45,000 bases of DNA from Dehalococcoidia bacterium. Its GTDB lineage: Bacteria; Chloroflexota; Dehalococcoidia; Lucifugimonadales; Lucifugimonadaceae. Positions 17,053 to 25,986 of the stretch are shown in pieces. Within the stretch, counting starts at the first letter, position 1; each line of letters begins with the position of its first letter. A program made the position numbers and the translations under genes. Location of the stretch: the NCBI GenBank assembly GCA_029940375.1, contig JAPYUX010000005.1, forward strand, positions 1 to 45,000, written 5' to 3'. The notes under the pieces are model-generated. The model saw only the letters and a list, made by a program, of their open reading frames with translations. It was not told the DNA's origin and ran no database searches.

Positions 17053-18002
17053 TTACTATTGAAAATTCTTTAATTACTGTAATTGCTTTAAGTACTCCAT
17101 TGATTATTGCTGTATTAGGAGAAACAATATCTGAAAAAAGTGGTGTTATAAACTTGTCAGCTGAAGGGACAATTATGATATGTGCTCTTTTTGCCTTTGT
17201 TTTTGGTTATTTGACAGATATAGCAATTGTAGGGTTGATTGCCGGAATGATTTTAGGTTCTATTATTGCTGCATTTTTGTCCTTATGTGATATTAAGTTA
17301 CGAATGGATCAAATCGCTGTTGGTTTTGTACTTACAATTCTTTGTTCACGTTTAAGTAGTTATCTAGGTCAAGATTATGTAAGAATTAGTGGTCCTACAC
17401 TCAATAAAATGCCTATTCCTTTACTTTCTGATATTCCATTTTTGGGAAATATTTTATTTAATCACTCTCTAATAACTTATATTTCAATATCACTAATTCC
17501 TTTGACTTGGTTATTACTTAACAAAACTACATTTGGGCTTTCACTTAGAGCAGTAGGTGAGAATCCAAATGCCGCAAAATCTCGTGGTATTGATGTGCAA
17601 AAAATAAGATTTATAGGAACATTGATCGGAGGGGCTTTACTTGGTTTGTCCGGCGCTGCGTTTTCTCTTTATGCTAAATATGGCTGGTCCGAAGGACATA
17701 CTGCAAATTATGGTTGGATTGTACTTGCTATTGTTATTTTTGGAGGTTGGAATCCTTTCAGAGCTGCTATGGGGGCCTATGCATTTGGGTTACTTCAAGT
17801 TTTGGCAATTAAGGCACAATCAGTAACTTTAGCTTTATCACAAGTTTTGCCTTTGTTACCATTTCCTTTAATGATTTTTATATTAATATTTATACAATAC
17901 ATTAATAGAAAAGATTCATCTTCAGTGCCATTAATAATTAAATCATTGATAGGCGGGAATCAACCTGAATCATTAGGAAAGAAACTTCCAAAGGAGCTTT
18001 AA
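17049..18002 (+). CDS. BMP-type nucleoside ABC importer permease 2
   Basis: This 317-residue second permease (YufQ/NupQ-like) has about eight helices. LGETISEKSGVINLSAEGTIMI is the hallmark N-terminal region of this subunit, followed by LRAVGENPNAAKSRGIDVQ, the typical coupling-helix loop. Near the C-terminus GGWNPFRAAMGAYAFG matches the family. It overlaps the first permease upstream by 4 bp, and its TAA shares one base with the ATG of the phosphoribosyltransferase gene (TAATG), which signals translational coupling of uptake and salvage. Confidence 0.9.
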   Translation: MITIENSLITVIALSTPLIIAVLGETISEKSGVINLSAEGTIMICALFAFVFGYLTDIAIVGLIAGMILGSIIAAFLSLCDIKLRMDQIAVGFVLTILCSRLSSYLGQDYVRISGPTLNKMPIPLLSDIPFLGNILFNHSLITYISISLIPLTWLLLNKTTFGLSLRAVGENPNAAKSRGIDVQKIRFIGTLIGGALLGLSGAAFSLYAKYGWSEGHTANYGWIVLAIVIFGGWNPFRAAMGAYAFGLLQVLAIKAQSVTLALSQVLPLLPFPLMIFILIFIQYINRKDSSSVPLIIKSLIGGNQPESLGKKLPKEL

Positions 18003-18580
18003 TGGAATTTGAAAATAACCCTGAGATAGTTGACGATCATAATATTAAAATTTTATGGGATAAAGAAACAGTAGAAAAAGCTATTATTGATATTTCTGAT
18101 TCGATCACTAAAAAATTTAAAGATTTTCAGTCAATAAATATTGTTCCTATTATGACAGGGAGCATTTTATTTGTAACAAAATTATTAACCGAATTAGAAA
18201 AATACAGACCAGGTGCATATAAGATCTTTCCTTTAACTGCAAAGACATACGGAAATAGTATGGAATCACAAGGGACTACTATTTATGGATATGGATTAAT
18301 ATCAGATAGTCTAGATAATGGGTCTCCTACCATTATTGTGGATGACTTAATGGATACAGGAGAAACATTGAAAAAAGTTATTGAAAATATATATCAGACA
18401 GTTTCAAAGGATGTGTACTCAGTAGTTTTGCTTGATAAATTAGGAAGAAGAAATAATATAATTCAACCAGACTTTTCTTGTTTTGAATTATATGATGATA
18501 AATGGGTTGTAGGATATGGAATGGACTATCAAGGTAAGTTTAGAGGATTGGAATATATTGGTTATCTCGAATTTATTTAA
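18002..18580 (+). CDS. Phosphoribosyltransferase, hypoxanthine/purine type
   Basis: This 192-residue type I phosphoribosyltransferase has the PRPP-binding motif IIVDDLMDTGETL (residues 111-123, acidic pair D114/D115), the early loop PIMTGSILF (49-57) and a C-terminal base-binding region with VVGYGMDYQGKFRGLEYIG that resembles the hypoxanthine-guanine PRTase ending (VVGYGLDYAxxYRxLPYIG). It should convert an imported purine base plus PRPP to the nucleotide. The gene is coupled to the permease by TAATG and has AAGGAG just upstream. This placement strongly suggests that the transporter carries purine nucleosides or bases. The base specificity is inferred. Confidence 0.82.
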   Translation: MEFENNPEIVDDHNIKILWDKETVEKAIIDISDSITKKFKDFQSINIVPIMTGSILFVTKLLTELEKYRPGAYKIFPLTAKTYGNSMESQGTTIYGYGLISDSLDNGSPTIIVDDLMDTGETLKKVIENIYQTVSKDVYSVVLLDKLGRRNNIIQPDFSCFELYDDKWVVGYGMDYQGKFRGLEYIGYLEFI

Positions 18581-18641
18581 TGAAGAAATCTATTGATTTT
18601 ACTTGTACAATAATGTGAATGTAAATCTTTAAAATATCACA

Positions 18642-18839
18642 ATGGATAACGATAAAATACATATAATTGAAAAGACAAAAAAAATTGTCGATCCTTGGGA
18701 AGACTATATAAATGAAAATTATGATAATTTAAGTTGGATTCAAAAGAACTTTATTAGACCTTTTATAATACTATTTTTTTCTTTAGGGTTACTATTACTT
18801 TTTAGTTGGTATTTATTAGTTAAAACTGGACAGTGGTAA
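18642..18839 (+). CDS. Small membrane protein, 65 residues
   Basis: The N-terminal 40 residues are charged and soluble (MDNDKIHIIEKTKKIVDPWEDY...), followed by one helix FIILFFSLGLLLLFSWYLLV (about 42-61) and a short tail KTGQW. It stands 61 bp after the phosphoribosyltransferase and just before the exchanger gene, whose reading frame opens inside the last codons of this gene. I do not recognise a family. It may be coupled to the exchanger. Confidence 0.55.
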   Translation: MDNDKIHIIEKTKKIVDPWEDYINENYDNLSWIQKNFIRPFIILFFSLGLLLLFSWYLLVKTGQW

Positions 18840-18846
18840 GGATTTC

Positions 18847-19839
18847 ATTATAGATAACTTATTAATACAAATTATTATTTTTTCAATTAGTGCACTGTCG
18901 ACTATTTTTTTTGGGACTTATCTAGCTAAATATGGTGATATTATTGCTTCAATAACTGGACTGGGTAGATTATTTGTTGGCAGTATCTTAGTTGCATTAG
19001 CAACTTCTTTACCTGAATTGTCAGCGAATATTTCTGCAGTTACTTTGAATCCTCCGAATCCATCTCTAGCCATTGGGAATGTTTTAGGAGCAAACATGGT
19101 AAATATGTTTATGTTAGGATTTATAGCTTTGATATTTGGGGGCAAAGTTGTGTTAGATCAAATATCTTATGAACAATGGTATTTAGCTTTATTAGCGTTT
19201 GTTATTACTGTAGCTTTTCTTGTTTTAGGATTCATAAATTTACAATTATCTTTATTTAATGTAGGAATTTCTTCTATTATTTTGTTATTCATTTATTTAA
19301 TTGGAATGAGACTCGTTTATGTCTCAAAGTCGTTTGATGTTGAAGATGATGATTTATCTACGAATTTAAACGTAGGCAAATACAAGGCTTGGATTATGTT
19401 CGGAATGATTTCTATTGGGGTTATTATATCTGGTTATTTTCTAGCAGTTAGTGTTGATAAGATAGCTGAAATATCTGGAATTGCCTCAAGTACTTTAGGA
19501 ATAATTCTAGTTTCTATTGTTACTACAATGCCAGAAGCATCAGCATATTTTGCTTCTGTGAAGATGAAAGCTGCAGATCTAGGAGTAGCTGGTCTTTTTG
19601 GAAGCTGTGTTTTTAATGTAACAATTATTTTTTATGCTGATATTTTTTATAAAAATAATATTTTAGTCAATCAATTTGAGAAGGCTCATTATTTAGCTGG
19701 TTTTGTAGCATCGTTATTAATTTTATTAGCGCTATTTATAGTTCTTTTTAATAAAAAATTTAATTATGTTTTAAACAAATCTTTATTAGCGTCTTTGTTA
19801 ATAATATATTTACTTGGAATATTTATAATTACTTCTTAA
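18847..19839 (+). CDS. CaCA-family Ca2+/Na+ exchanger with a non-standard start
   Basis: This multi-helix exchanger has about 330 residues and carries both CaCA alpha repeats: ALATSLPELSANIS with AIGNVLGANMVN in the first half, and SIVTTMPEASAYFAS with GLFGSCVFN in the second. The first alpha repeat lies upstream of the first ATG/GTG/TTG codon in this frame (TTG 19018), so the true start must be earlier. The frame is open back to a TAG at 18817, and the only plausible initiators are ATT 18847 or ATA 18850, which follow AAGGA at 18838-18842. I therefore place the start at ATT 18847. A frameshift joining it to the preceding small gene is the alternative. Ion specificity is inferred from family. 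Confidence 0.75.
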   Translation: MIDNLLIQIIIFSISALSTIFFGTYLAKYGDIIASITGLGRLFVGSILVALATSLPELSANISAVTLNPPNPSLAIGNVLGANMVNMFMLGFIALIFGGKVVLDQISYEQWYLALLAFVITVAFLVLGFINLQLSLFNVGISSIILLFIYLIGMRLVYVSKSFDVEDDDLSTNLNVGKYKAWIMFGMISIGVIISGYFLAVSVDKIAEISGIASSTLGIILVSIVTTMPEASAYFASVKMKAADLGVAGLFGSCVFNVTIIFYADIFYKNNILVNQFEKAHYLAGFVASLLILLALFIVLFNKKFNYVLNKSLLASLLIIYLLGIFIITS

Positions 19840-19932
19840 ATAAACTATAAAAACATAAAATTTCTTTATTTTATTGAAGTTTAATAAATGCTATTGTTTA
19901 TTTATAAAAATTAAAATCTTTTAGGAATTATT

Positions 19933-21159
19933 ATGAAGAAATTATTTATTACTCTAAGTTTATTTGCATTTTCAATGTTTTTGTTTTCATGTTCTGTTTT
20001 TGATTCAAGTGAAGAAGAAAATACATCTTGGGAGGCAGCAACAGGAGAAAGAATTGCAACCATTCCTAAATTTGGAATGATACTTGTTGGTCCTCGAAAT
20101 GACAAAGGATGGTCACAATCTCATTTTGAAGGAGGACAATATCTTGCAGAGATCCATGGTGCTGAAATGATAACAGTAGATTTTGTAAATCCAGCTGATA
20201 GTCCAAACCTCACGGTTGATCAGGTTGCAGAAGATATGATTGCTGAAGGTGCTAGGATGATTATTGCAACTTCAGATGATATGAAGGATGGAATCCTTGT
20301 TGCAGCAGAAAAATATCCTGAAATAGATATGATATGGGCATCAGGAGATAGTGCTAAAAGCGATGGGAAAAACTATCGTCCAGATTTGAAGAATTTAGCA
20401 AATGTAATGGGTAAAATGGAATATGGCAAAATGATTGCTGGATGTGCAGCTGCTATTCAGTCTGAAACTGGACAGATATCATTTCTTGGTCCATTGATTA
20501 ACGATGAAACAAGAAGGCTGGCTAATGCAGCTTATCTAGGAGCAAAGCATTGTTGGGAGATGTCTGGAGCTGATCCAGAAAATTTGGAATTCAAGATAGT
20601 CTGGATTGGTTTTTGGTTTCATATCCCAGGTGTGACTGCTGATCCAACACAGGTAGCTAATGAATTTTTTGACAATGGCTCAGATGTGATTATCTCACAT
20701 ATTGATACTCCTGAAGCGTTAATTGTCACTGAACAGAGAGCGTCATCTGGTGAAAATGTTTGGGTTGTTGGATATGATTATGAAGATACTTGCGATTTAG
20801 CTCCAAGTCGATGTTTAGGAGTTCCATATTTTAACTGGGGCCCTGCATATAATAAACTAGCATATGATATTGCAGAAGGTATATTTGAAGCCGAATGGCA
20901 TTGGAATGATCCTAATTGGGATGATATGAATGATCCTGATACATCACCAATAGGATTTCATATAGGTGATGGCTTGAATGATGTTAAAATGTTAGAAGAG
21001 TTTATAGATGACTTAGCAAGTGGAGAAATAAATCTATATGAAGGTCCTATAAATTGGCAAGACGGATCAGAATATGTAGCAGAAGGAGAAGAAGCTTCAG
21101 ATAATGATATTTGGTACTCACCAATGTTACTAGAAGGAATGGTAGGGGATAGCAAATAA
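19933..21159 (+). CDS. BMP-family substrate-binding lipoprotein of the nucleoside ABC importer
   Basis: This 408-residue exported lipoprotein has a signal peptide and a lipobox ending at C20 (MFLFSC), followed by an acidic Ser/Glu linker. The body matches the BMP/PnrA/YufN family: GMILVGPRNDKGWSQSHFEGG, then MIIATSDDMKDGI, then VIISHIDTPEAL. It is the likely receptor for the ABC importer at 14567-18002, although four genes and about 1.9 kb separate it from the permeases. AGGA lies 7 bases before the ATG, and the 93-bp upstream gap probably holds its own promoter, which would allow high expression of the receptor. It ends one base before the converging alcohol dehydrogenase gene. Confidence 0.88.
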   Translation: MKKLFITLSLFAFSMFLFSCSVFDSSEEENTSWEAATGERIATIPKFGMILVGPRNDKGWSQSHFEGGQYLAEIHGAEMITVDFVNPADSPNLTVDQVAEDMIAEGARMIIATSDDMKDGILVAAEKYPEIDMIWASGDSAKSDGKNYRPDLKNLANVMGKMEYGKMIAGCAAAIQSETGQISFLGPLINDETRRLANAAYLGAKHCWEMSGADPENLEFKIVWIGFWFHIPGVTADPTQVANEFFDNGSDVIISHIDTPEALIVTEQRASSGENVWVVGYDYEDTCDLAPSRCLGVPYFNWGPAYNKLAYDIAEGIFEAEWHWNDPNWDDMNDPDTSPIGFHIGDGLNDVKMLEEFIDDLASGEINLYEGPINWQDGSEYVAEGEEASDNDIWYSPMLLEGMVGDSK

Positions 21160-21160
21160 A

Positions 21161-22264
21161 CTATAAAGTGAAGTCTATTACACCTCTGCCATCTTCACCT
21201 TTGGCAAGGTCGTTATAGGCTTCATTTATTTTATCAAGTGGATATTTTCTTGCTATCACTGAATTTATATCTAGCTTGCCGGACTGATAAAATTCAATGA
21301 TTCGTTCAAATGTTAAATGTGGAGATACTGAACCATAGTATGACCCTACCAATGTTTTATGATTCCTAACCATATCAACCATGTTTATATTTGCGGTTTG
21401 GCCCTCAGGTGCTAGGCCAATAATAACTCCAGTACCACCTTTTCTTACGGAACCCATCATCTGATCTGTTGTTATTTGACTACCAAAAGTGTCAAAGCCA
21501 AAATCTACACCTAAACCATTAGTAATTTCTAGAATTTTTTTTGTAACATTTTCAGCTTTTGAATTTACTGTGTGGGTGGCACCAAATTTGTAGCTAAATT
21601 CTAATTTATTATCCAAAATATCTACTGCAATAATTTTTGAAGCATTTATAAGAGACGCACCTAAAATACTGTTTAACCCTACTCCTCCGGTACCGAAAAT
21701 AGCAACTGTTGCCCCAGGGAAAATATTTTGTTGATTTATTACACCCCCGACTCCTGTTGTAACCGAACAGCCAATTAGACAAGCTACGTCAACTGGGAAA
21801 TCATCATCTATTTTAAAACAAGCACTTTCAGGGACGATAATTTCTTCTGCGAAAACCCCCAATTTTGCATATTGGTGAATATTATTATTGTTTTCATCAG
21901 TTAATCTAAAAGTGCCATCATACTGTTTTGTACCAGTAATTCTATTTGTATCACAAATATTTCCTAATCCAGATCTACAAGAATAACAATAACCACAACT
22001 TGGAACGAATGAAAGAATACACTTTTCACCCTTATTAATAGAAGTAACATTGTCGCCTAAATCTTCAACAATTCCTGCACCTTCATGTCCCAATACTATA
22101 GGCATTGGAAAGTTAGTTTCTCCTTTCATCACATGATGATCTGAAGCACATACACCTGCAGCCAACATTTTTATTTTTACTTCATTGCTTTTTGGAGGAT
22201 CTTGCTTTAACTCCTTTATTTCAATTGGAGAATTTGCTTTGTATAGAACTCCTGCTTTTACCAT
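21161..22264 (-). CDS. Zinc alcohol dehydrogenase, class III-like
   Basis: This 367-residue medium-chain dehydrogenase has the catalytic zinc residues in GVCASDHH and LGHEGAG, the structural zinc cysteines in CGYCYSCRSGLGNIC (C-x2-C-x2-C-x7-C) and the Rossmann motif GTGGVGLNS. The aspartate after the second strand (AVDILDNK) favours NAD. Overall it resembles class III/benzyl-type alcohol dehydrogenases (SVTTGVGGVINQQNIFPGATV). It lies in one minus-strand run with the MFS carrier (2-bp gap) and an enolase-superfamily gene (4-bp overlap), which suggests oxidation of an alcohol or aldehyde in the same sugar-acid pathway, such as lactaldehyde or glycerol-type products. That substrate is inference. 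Confidence 0.85.
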   Translation of the reverse strand: MVKAGVLYKANSPIEIKELKQDPPKSNEVKIKMLAAGVCASDHHVMKGETNFPMPIVLGHEGAGIVEDLGDNVTSINKGEKCILSFVPSCGYCYSCRSGLGNICDTNRITGTKQYDGTFRLTDENNNNIHQYAKLGVFAEEIIVPESACFKIDDDFPVDVACLIGCSVTTGVGGVINQQNIFPGATVAIFGTGGVGLNSILGASLINASKIIAVDILDNKLEFSYKFGATHTVNSKAENVTKKILEITNGLGVDFGFDTFGSQITTDQMMGSVRKGGTGVIIGLAPEGQTANINMVDMVRNHKTLVGSYYGSVSPHLTFERIIEFYQSGKLDINSVIARKYPLDKINEAYNDLAKGEDGRGVIDFTL

Positions 22265-22266
22265 AA

Positions 22267-23484
22267 TTAGTATCCTTGCTTCTTTGTCACCCTTACAAAA
22301 GTAAAACTAACTATAGAAATCAATAGTAGTAATTCTACAATATTAAAAGCTATTTTATAAGAATTATAATTATCAAAAATAATTCCTGAGAAAATGGGAC
22401 CTATTATAATTGGGATAGCCACAGGAGTGTTTAGTATGCCAAAAATAGATGAGTATCTTTTTAAACCGAATAATTCAGTTGTAACTGTGGGTCCTAAAAC
22501 TCCCATTGCACCTACCCCAAAACCCATCAAAGATGCACCTGCCCACAATAAAAAATAATTATCAATTAATATTAACTGTATGCCTATCATCTGAAAAACA
22601 ACTACTATTTGAAATAGATATCTTGAAGGGATCGTATCACTTAGCCAACCGCTAATTAATTTACTAATTACAGCAAAAATTCCAAAAGCTGACAACATTG
22701 AAGAAGCTACAGCTGCACTAATCCCTTGTGAAATAAAATGAGGAACCAATTGTATAACAACAGTTGTTCTTGCAAATTGCTGTAGAGTCAATCCTGTAGC
22801 TAGAGCCCAAAACGCATAAGTTCTTAAGGCCTCTGAAAATTCATAATTTTTGTTATTATTTATTTGTTTATCATTAGATTCATTTTTTTCAGAAAAATTA
22901 TGATCTTTATCATCTCTAATAAACAAAATAACAAGTAACATAACTACAAATGTTGTACTTCCCAATGCAAAAAAAGCAAATCTCCAACCAGAAGATAATA
23001 TTAAGAAAGTAGCTATTGGTACTGATATCACTGCTGAAGTATTATTACCAGCCATTGTGACTCCTATCATTCTTCCACGGATTTTAGGGAACCATAAACC
23101 CATCAATTTACCAAGTGGAAGTTGAGTAGCCCCAGGGATACCTACGTAGAGTAATATACTCGACAAATATAATTGCCATAATTCATTCATTGATCCTCTA
23201 ATGAAAAATCCAATGGTAACTATTAAAAGAGAAGTAGCCATTATTTTCATGGAACCAATTCGATCAAGCATTCTTCCTGCAAAAGGAGCAGCAAAAGAGC
23301 TGGCTATTCCAAGTGAAATGGATACATTTATTTGAGTCCTTGTCCATCCAAATTCTTCTTCAAGAGGTATAACAAATGCCTGGAAAGCGTATTGTACTAA
23401 TCCTATTGAAACTCCAACAGATAAAAATGTTGTTGTAGCAATATACCATCTACGGTATTCATTTTTAAATATAGAAATGCTCAT
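22267..23484 (-). CDS. MFS transporter in sugar-acid cluster
   Basis: This 405-residue carrier has 12 predicted helices. The loop after helix 2 holds AGRMLDRIGSMKIM, the MFS motif A, with an equivalent SGWLSDTIPSRYL in the second half, and a charged central loop (about residues 190-215, FSEKNESNDKQINNNKN). The start codon overlaps the stop of the enolase-superfamily gene upstream by 4 bp, and the dehydrogenase follows after 2 bp, so all three are one operon. The likely cargo is the sugar acid or carboxylate used by the neighbouring dehydratase. Sequence alone does not identify it. Confidence 0.83.
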   Translation of the reverse strand: MSISIFKNEYRRWYIATTTFLSVGVSIGLVQYAFQAFVIPLEEEFGWTRTQINVSISLGIASSFAAPFAGRMLDRIGSMKIMATSLLIVTIGFFIRGSMNELWQLYLSSILLYVGIPGATQLPLGKLMGLWFPKIRGRMIGVTMAGNNTSAVISVPIATFLILSSGWRFAFFALGSTTFVVMLLVILFIRDDKDHNFSEKNESNDKQINNNKNYEFSEALRTYAFWALATGLTLQQFARTTVVIQLVPHFISQGISAAVASSMLSAFGIFAVISKLISGWLSDTIPSRYLFQIVVVFQMIGIQLILIDNYFLLWAGASLMGFGVGAMGVLGPTVTTELFGLKRYSSIFGILNTPVAIPIIIGPIFSGIIFDNYNSYKIAFNIVELLLLISIVSFTFVRVTKKQGY

Positions 23485-24599
23485 TCTCTAATTATCAAAT
23501 CCTCTTTAATACTTATTCCTAAACCAGGAGAATTTGGAACTGGAATCTTACCATCTACTACATCTAGTTTTTCATTGAATATGAAGAATTTATTTTTATA
23601 ACTACTTAGTGGTGGATCATTAAGTATTTCACAATAAGGAGCATTATCCCAAGTAGATAATAAATGCATATGAGCAACAACACCTATATCTCCTCCACCG
23701 TGATGAGGAACAATTTCCTTATTGTTTTTTATTGATAGTTTACCTATTTCAATTAAAGGTGTAATTCCTCCAAGGACCATTGATTCAGGTTGTAGCACAT
23801 CATAAGTATTTTGGTCTACCATTTGGTGGAAATCACTAATTACTGTATTATTTTCTCCTCCAGCGATACGTGTTTTTTTCATTGATACTAATTCTGACAA
23901 TTCTTGATAGTTAAATCTTGGTCTAGGTTCTTCCAACCAATAGCAACCTAAATCGTACATAATTTCATTCATCTTTTTCGCTCTATTCAAATCCCAAATA
24001 ACTCCAGGTTGCCATGGATAACTTGATTGAGCCTGGTTAGCATCTACCAAAATATCCATTTTCCCAATTGAGTTCTCAATTACTTTTTCGACAGTTTCTA
24101 CATCAAGAGATGATTCATTATGATGAAGTCTGACTTTTATAGCTTTCCATCCTTCATCAAATAATTTTTTTGCCATTTCACCCCTTTCTTCTGGGTCAGA
24201 AAGGATGACTAAACTTGCATATGGGATCAGATGATTTTTTTTCCTTCCAAGAATTTCTGAGATGGATTTATTTTCGACTTTGCCTTTCAGATCCCAAAGA
24301 GCAATATCTATGCCTGCTAATCCTCTATAAGGTATATTTCTTGTTTTATAAGTAAGATATTTAAAATGATCAATTACATCAGTTGGATTTTTGCCAATAA
24401 GATACTCTTTTGAGTCATTTAGTATGGTAGGATCACAGCCAGGACCAATGCCAATTTCCCCATTGTCAAGTTCTATTTCAACAAAATCTGTTCCCCCTAT
24501 ATTCGATTTTACTTTACTACCTGGACTCCAAGCTGGTTCTACTTCTCCCAAATACTCAACTAATTTAATTTTTGATAATCTTATATCTTTTATTTTCAT
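23481..24599 (-). CDS. Enolase-superfamily dehydratase/racemase (mandelate racemase group)
   Basis: This 372-residue protein has an N-terminal capping domain (residues 1-125) and a TIM barrel. Visible active-site positions are K155-x-R157 (KVRLH) at the end of the second strand, metal ligands D186 (VDANQ), a Glu in WLEEPR (223-224) and E249 (AGGEN), and a general base His in PHHGG (H299 or H300). This fits the mandelate-racemase/sugar-acid-dehydratase group of the superfamily. The substrate is not recognisable. It is the first gene of an operon with an MFS carrier and a zinc alcohol dehydrogenase, and is divergent from a second enolase-superfamily gene 98 bp away, so both may be co-regulated. 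Confidence 0.83.
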   Translation of the reverse strand: MKIKDIRLSKIKLVEYLGEVEPAWSPGSKVKSNIGGTDFVEIELDNGEIGIGPGCDPTILNDSKEYLIGKNPTDVIDHFKYLTYKTRNIPYRGLAGIDIALWDLKGKVENKSISEILGRKKNHLIPYASLVILSDPEERGEMAKKLFDEGWKAIKVRLHHNESSLDVETVEKVIENSIGKMDILVDANQAQSSYPWQPGVIWDLNRAKKMNEIMYDLGCYWLEEPRPRFNYQELSELVSMKKTRIAGGENNTVISDFHQMVDQNTYDVLQPESMVLGGITPLIEIGKLSIKNNKEIVPHHGGGDIGVVAHMHLLSTWDNAPYCEILNDPPLSSYKNKFFIFNEKLDVVDGKIPVPNSPGLGISIKEDLIIRE

Positions 24600-24697
24600 T
24601 GTTAAACCTCTGATAAAATTTGCAGTTATTGGATATGATAGATGAAAATTATTTTAAATAAATCTAAAAAATAAACTTTTTTTACTTTGGAGGAATT

Positions 24698-25888
24698 ATG
24701 AAAATAAAATCTATTCAAGCATTTACTGTTGAACTGAAACCTAATATTAAAACTACACCCAGAGTTCCAAAATCAAAAAATCCATTTGATATGGGTGGAA
24801 TGGTGAGTCCTATGAGGAGATATCCAAATATTTCTAGATCTGATTGGAGTGCAAATTGGCATAAAACAGCTGTGATTGTAACAGCAGAGGATGGTAACTG
24901 GGGCTTTGGATTTACTCTACACTCTGGTGCTACAGAATCAATAATTAATGATCATCTATCTAGCTTATTAGTAGGAAAGAATTGTATGGCAACAGAAATG
25001 TTGTGGGATATTATGCAACAATCTACTATTCCTTATGGTACTTCTGGACTTTCTAGTTTTGCAATAAGTGCTATAGATAACGCATTATGGGACTTAAAGG
25101 GCAAAATTTTAGAAAGACCAGTTTATGAATTAATAGGTGGTCCTCAAAAAGAAAAGATTTTCTGTTATGCTAGCAACACTGATTTTACTTATGGAACAAA
25201 AAATAGTATTGAATGGTTTTTGGAATTAGGATTTAAAGCAGTTAAATTATTTTTGAGAGAAGGTCCCGAAAGTAATTTAGCTGGAATTAATAGATCAGAA
25301 GAATTAGTTGCTAGTACTAGAGAACAAGTTGGAAATGATATTGAAATTGCAGTTGATGCTTGGATGTCTTTAAATAATGAATATGCTGTTAGACTTGCTG
25401 AATCTTTAAGACCTTATAAAATTAAATGGCTTGAAGATTATATTAATCCAGAAAACTTGGATGGTTATCAGAATTTAAGAAACAGAATTCCATGGCAAAC
25501 TTTAGCGACAGGCGAACATTGGTATTCCCTTTACCCATTTGCTGTTGCGGCTAGTAAAGGAATTGTGGACATCTTTCAGCCTGATCTTAATTGGGTTGGA
25601 GGGATGACTGCGGGAATCAAAATATGTCATCTTGCGGAAGCACATGGATTATCAGTTGTTCCTCATGCAAGTACAAATTATCCATATGGACAGCATCTAG
25701 CATTTGCTATGCCAGCTGTTCCTTGGGCAGAAAGATCTGAAGGAGTTGCTCCTCCAGGAGTTCCATTAGAGGAAATGGTTTTACTTCCTGGAACACCAGT
25801 AATTAAAAATGGATACATAATCCCTTCTGATGCACCTGGGTTTGGCCTAGAGATAACCCAAGAATGGTTAAAAGAAAGAGCAGTTTAG
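24698..25888 (+). CDS. Enolase-superfamily sugar-acid dehydratase, L-rhamnonate dehydratase-like
   Basis: This 396-residue protein matches the L-rhamnonate dehydratase subgroup in several places: an extended N-terminus with SPMRRYPNISRSDW, VDAWMSLNNEYAVRLA (metal ligand D220), KWLEDYINPEN (E246), TGEHWYSLYPF (E273) and QPDLNWVGGMTAGIKI followed by VPHASTNYPYGQH (H323). The acid/base position reads K183-L-F rather than KxK. The predicted reaction is dehydration of a 6-deoxy-sugar or related acid to the 2-keto-3-deoxy acid. The gene has a strong GGAGG five bases before its ATG and is followed by an HpcH/HpaI aldolase, the same order as rhmD-rhmA. Specificity for rhamnonate is inference. Confidence 0.8.
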   Translation: MKIKSIQAFTVELKPNIKTTPRVPKSKNPFDMGGMVSPMRRYPNISRSDWSANWHKTAVIVTAEDGNWGFGFTLHSGATESIINDHLSSLLVGKNCMATEMLWDIMQQSTIPYGTSGLSSFAISAIDNALWDLKGKILERPVYELIGGPQKEKIFCYASNTDFTYGTKNSIEWFLELGFKAVKLFLREGPESNLAGINRSEELVASTREQVGNDIEIAVDAWMSLNNEYAVRLAESLRPYKIKWLEDYINPENLDGYQNLRNRIPWQTLATGEHWYSLYPFAVAASKGIVDIFQPDLNWVGGMTAGIKICHLAEAHGLSVVPHASTNYPYGQHLAFAMPAVPWAERSEGVAPPGVPLEEMVLLPGTPVIKNGYIIPSDAPGFGLEITQEWLKERAV

Positions 25889-25986
25889 AGAAATAACAAA
25901 CTAAACTTGTTTTTATTGTTTAACTGTGTATTTTTTATACATTTTTATTGTATTATTTCTTTTAAAAAAACAGGAGGTTTAATCAA

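Noticed and set aside
25889-25986. Riboswitch upstream of the HpcH/HpaI aldolase
   Set aside because: Only short AT-rich inverted repeats are visible; no known aptamer core was recognised.
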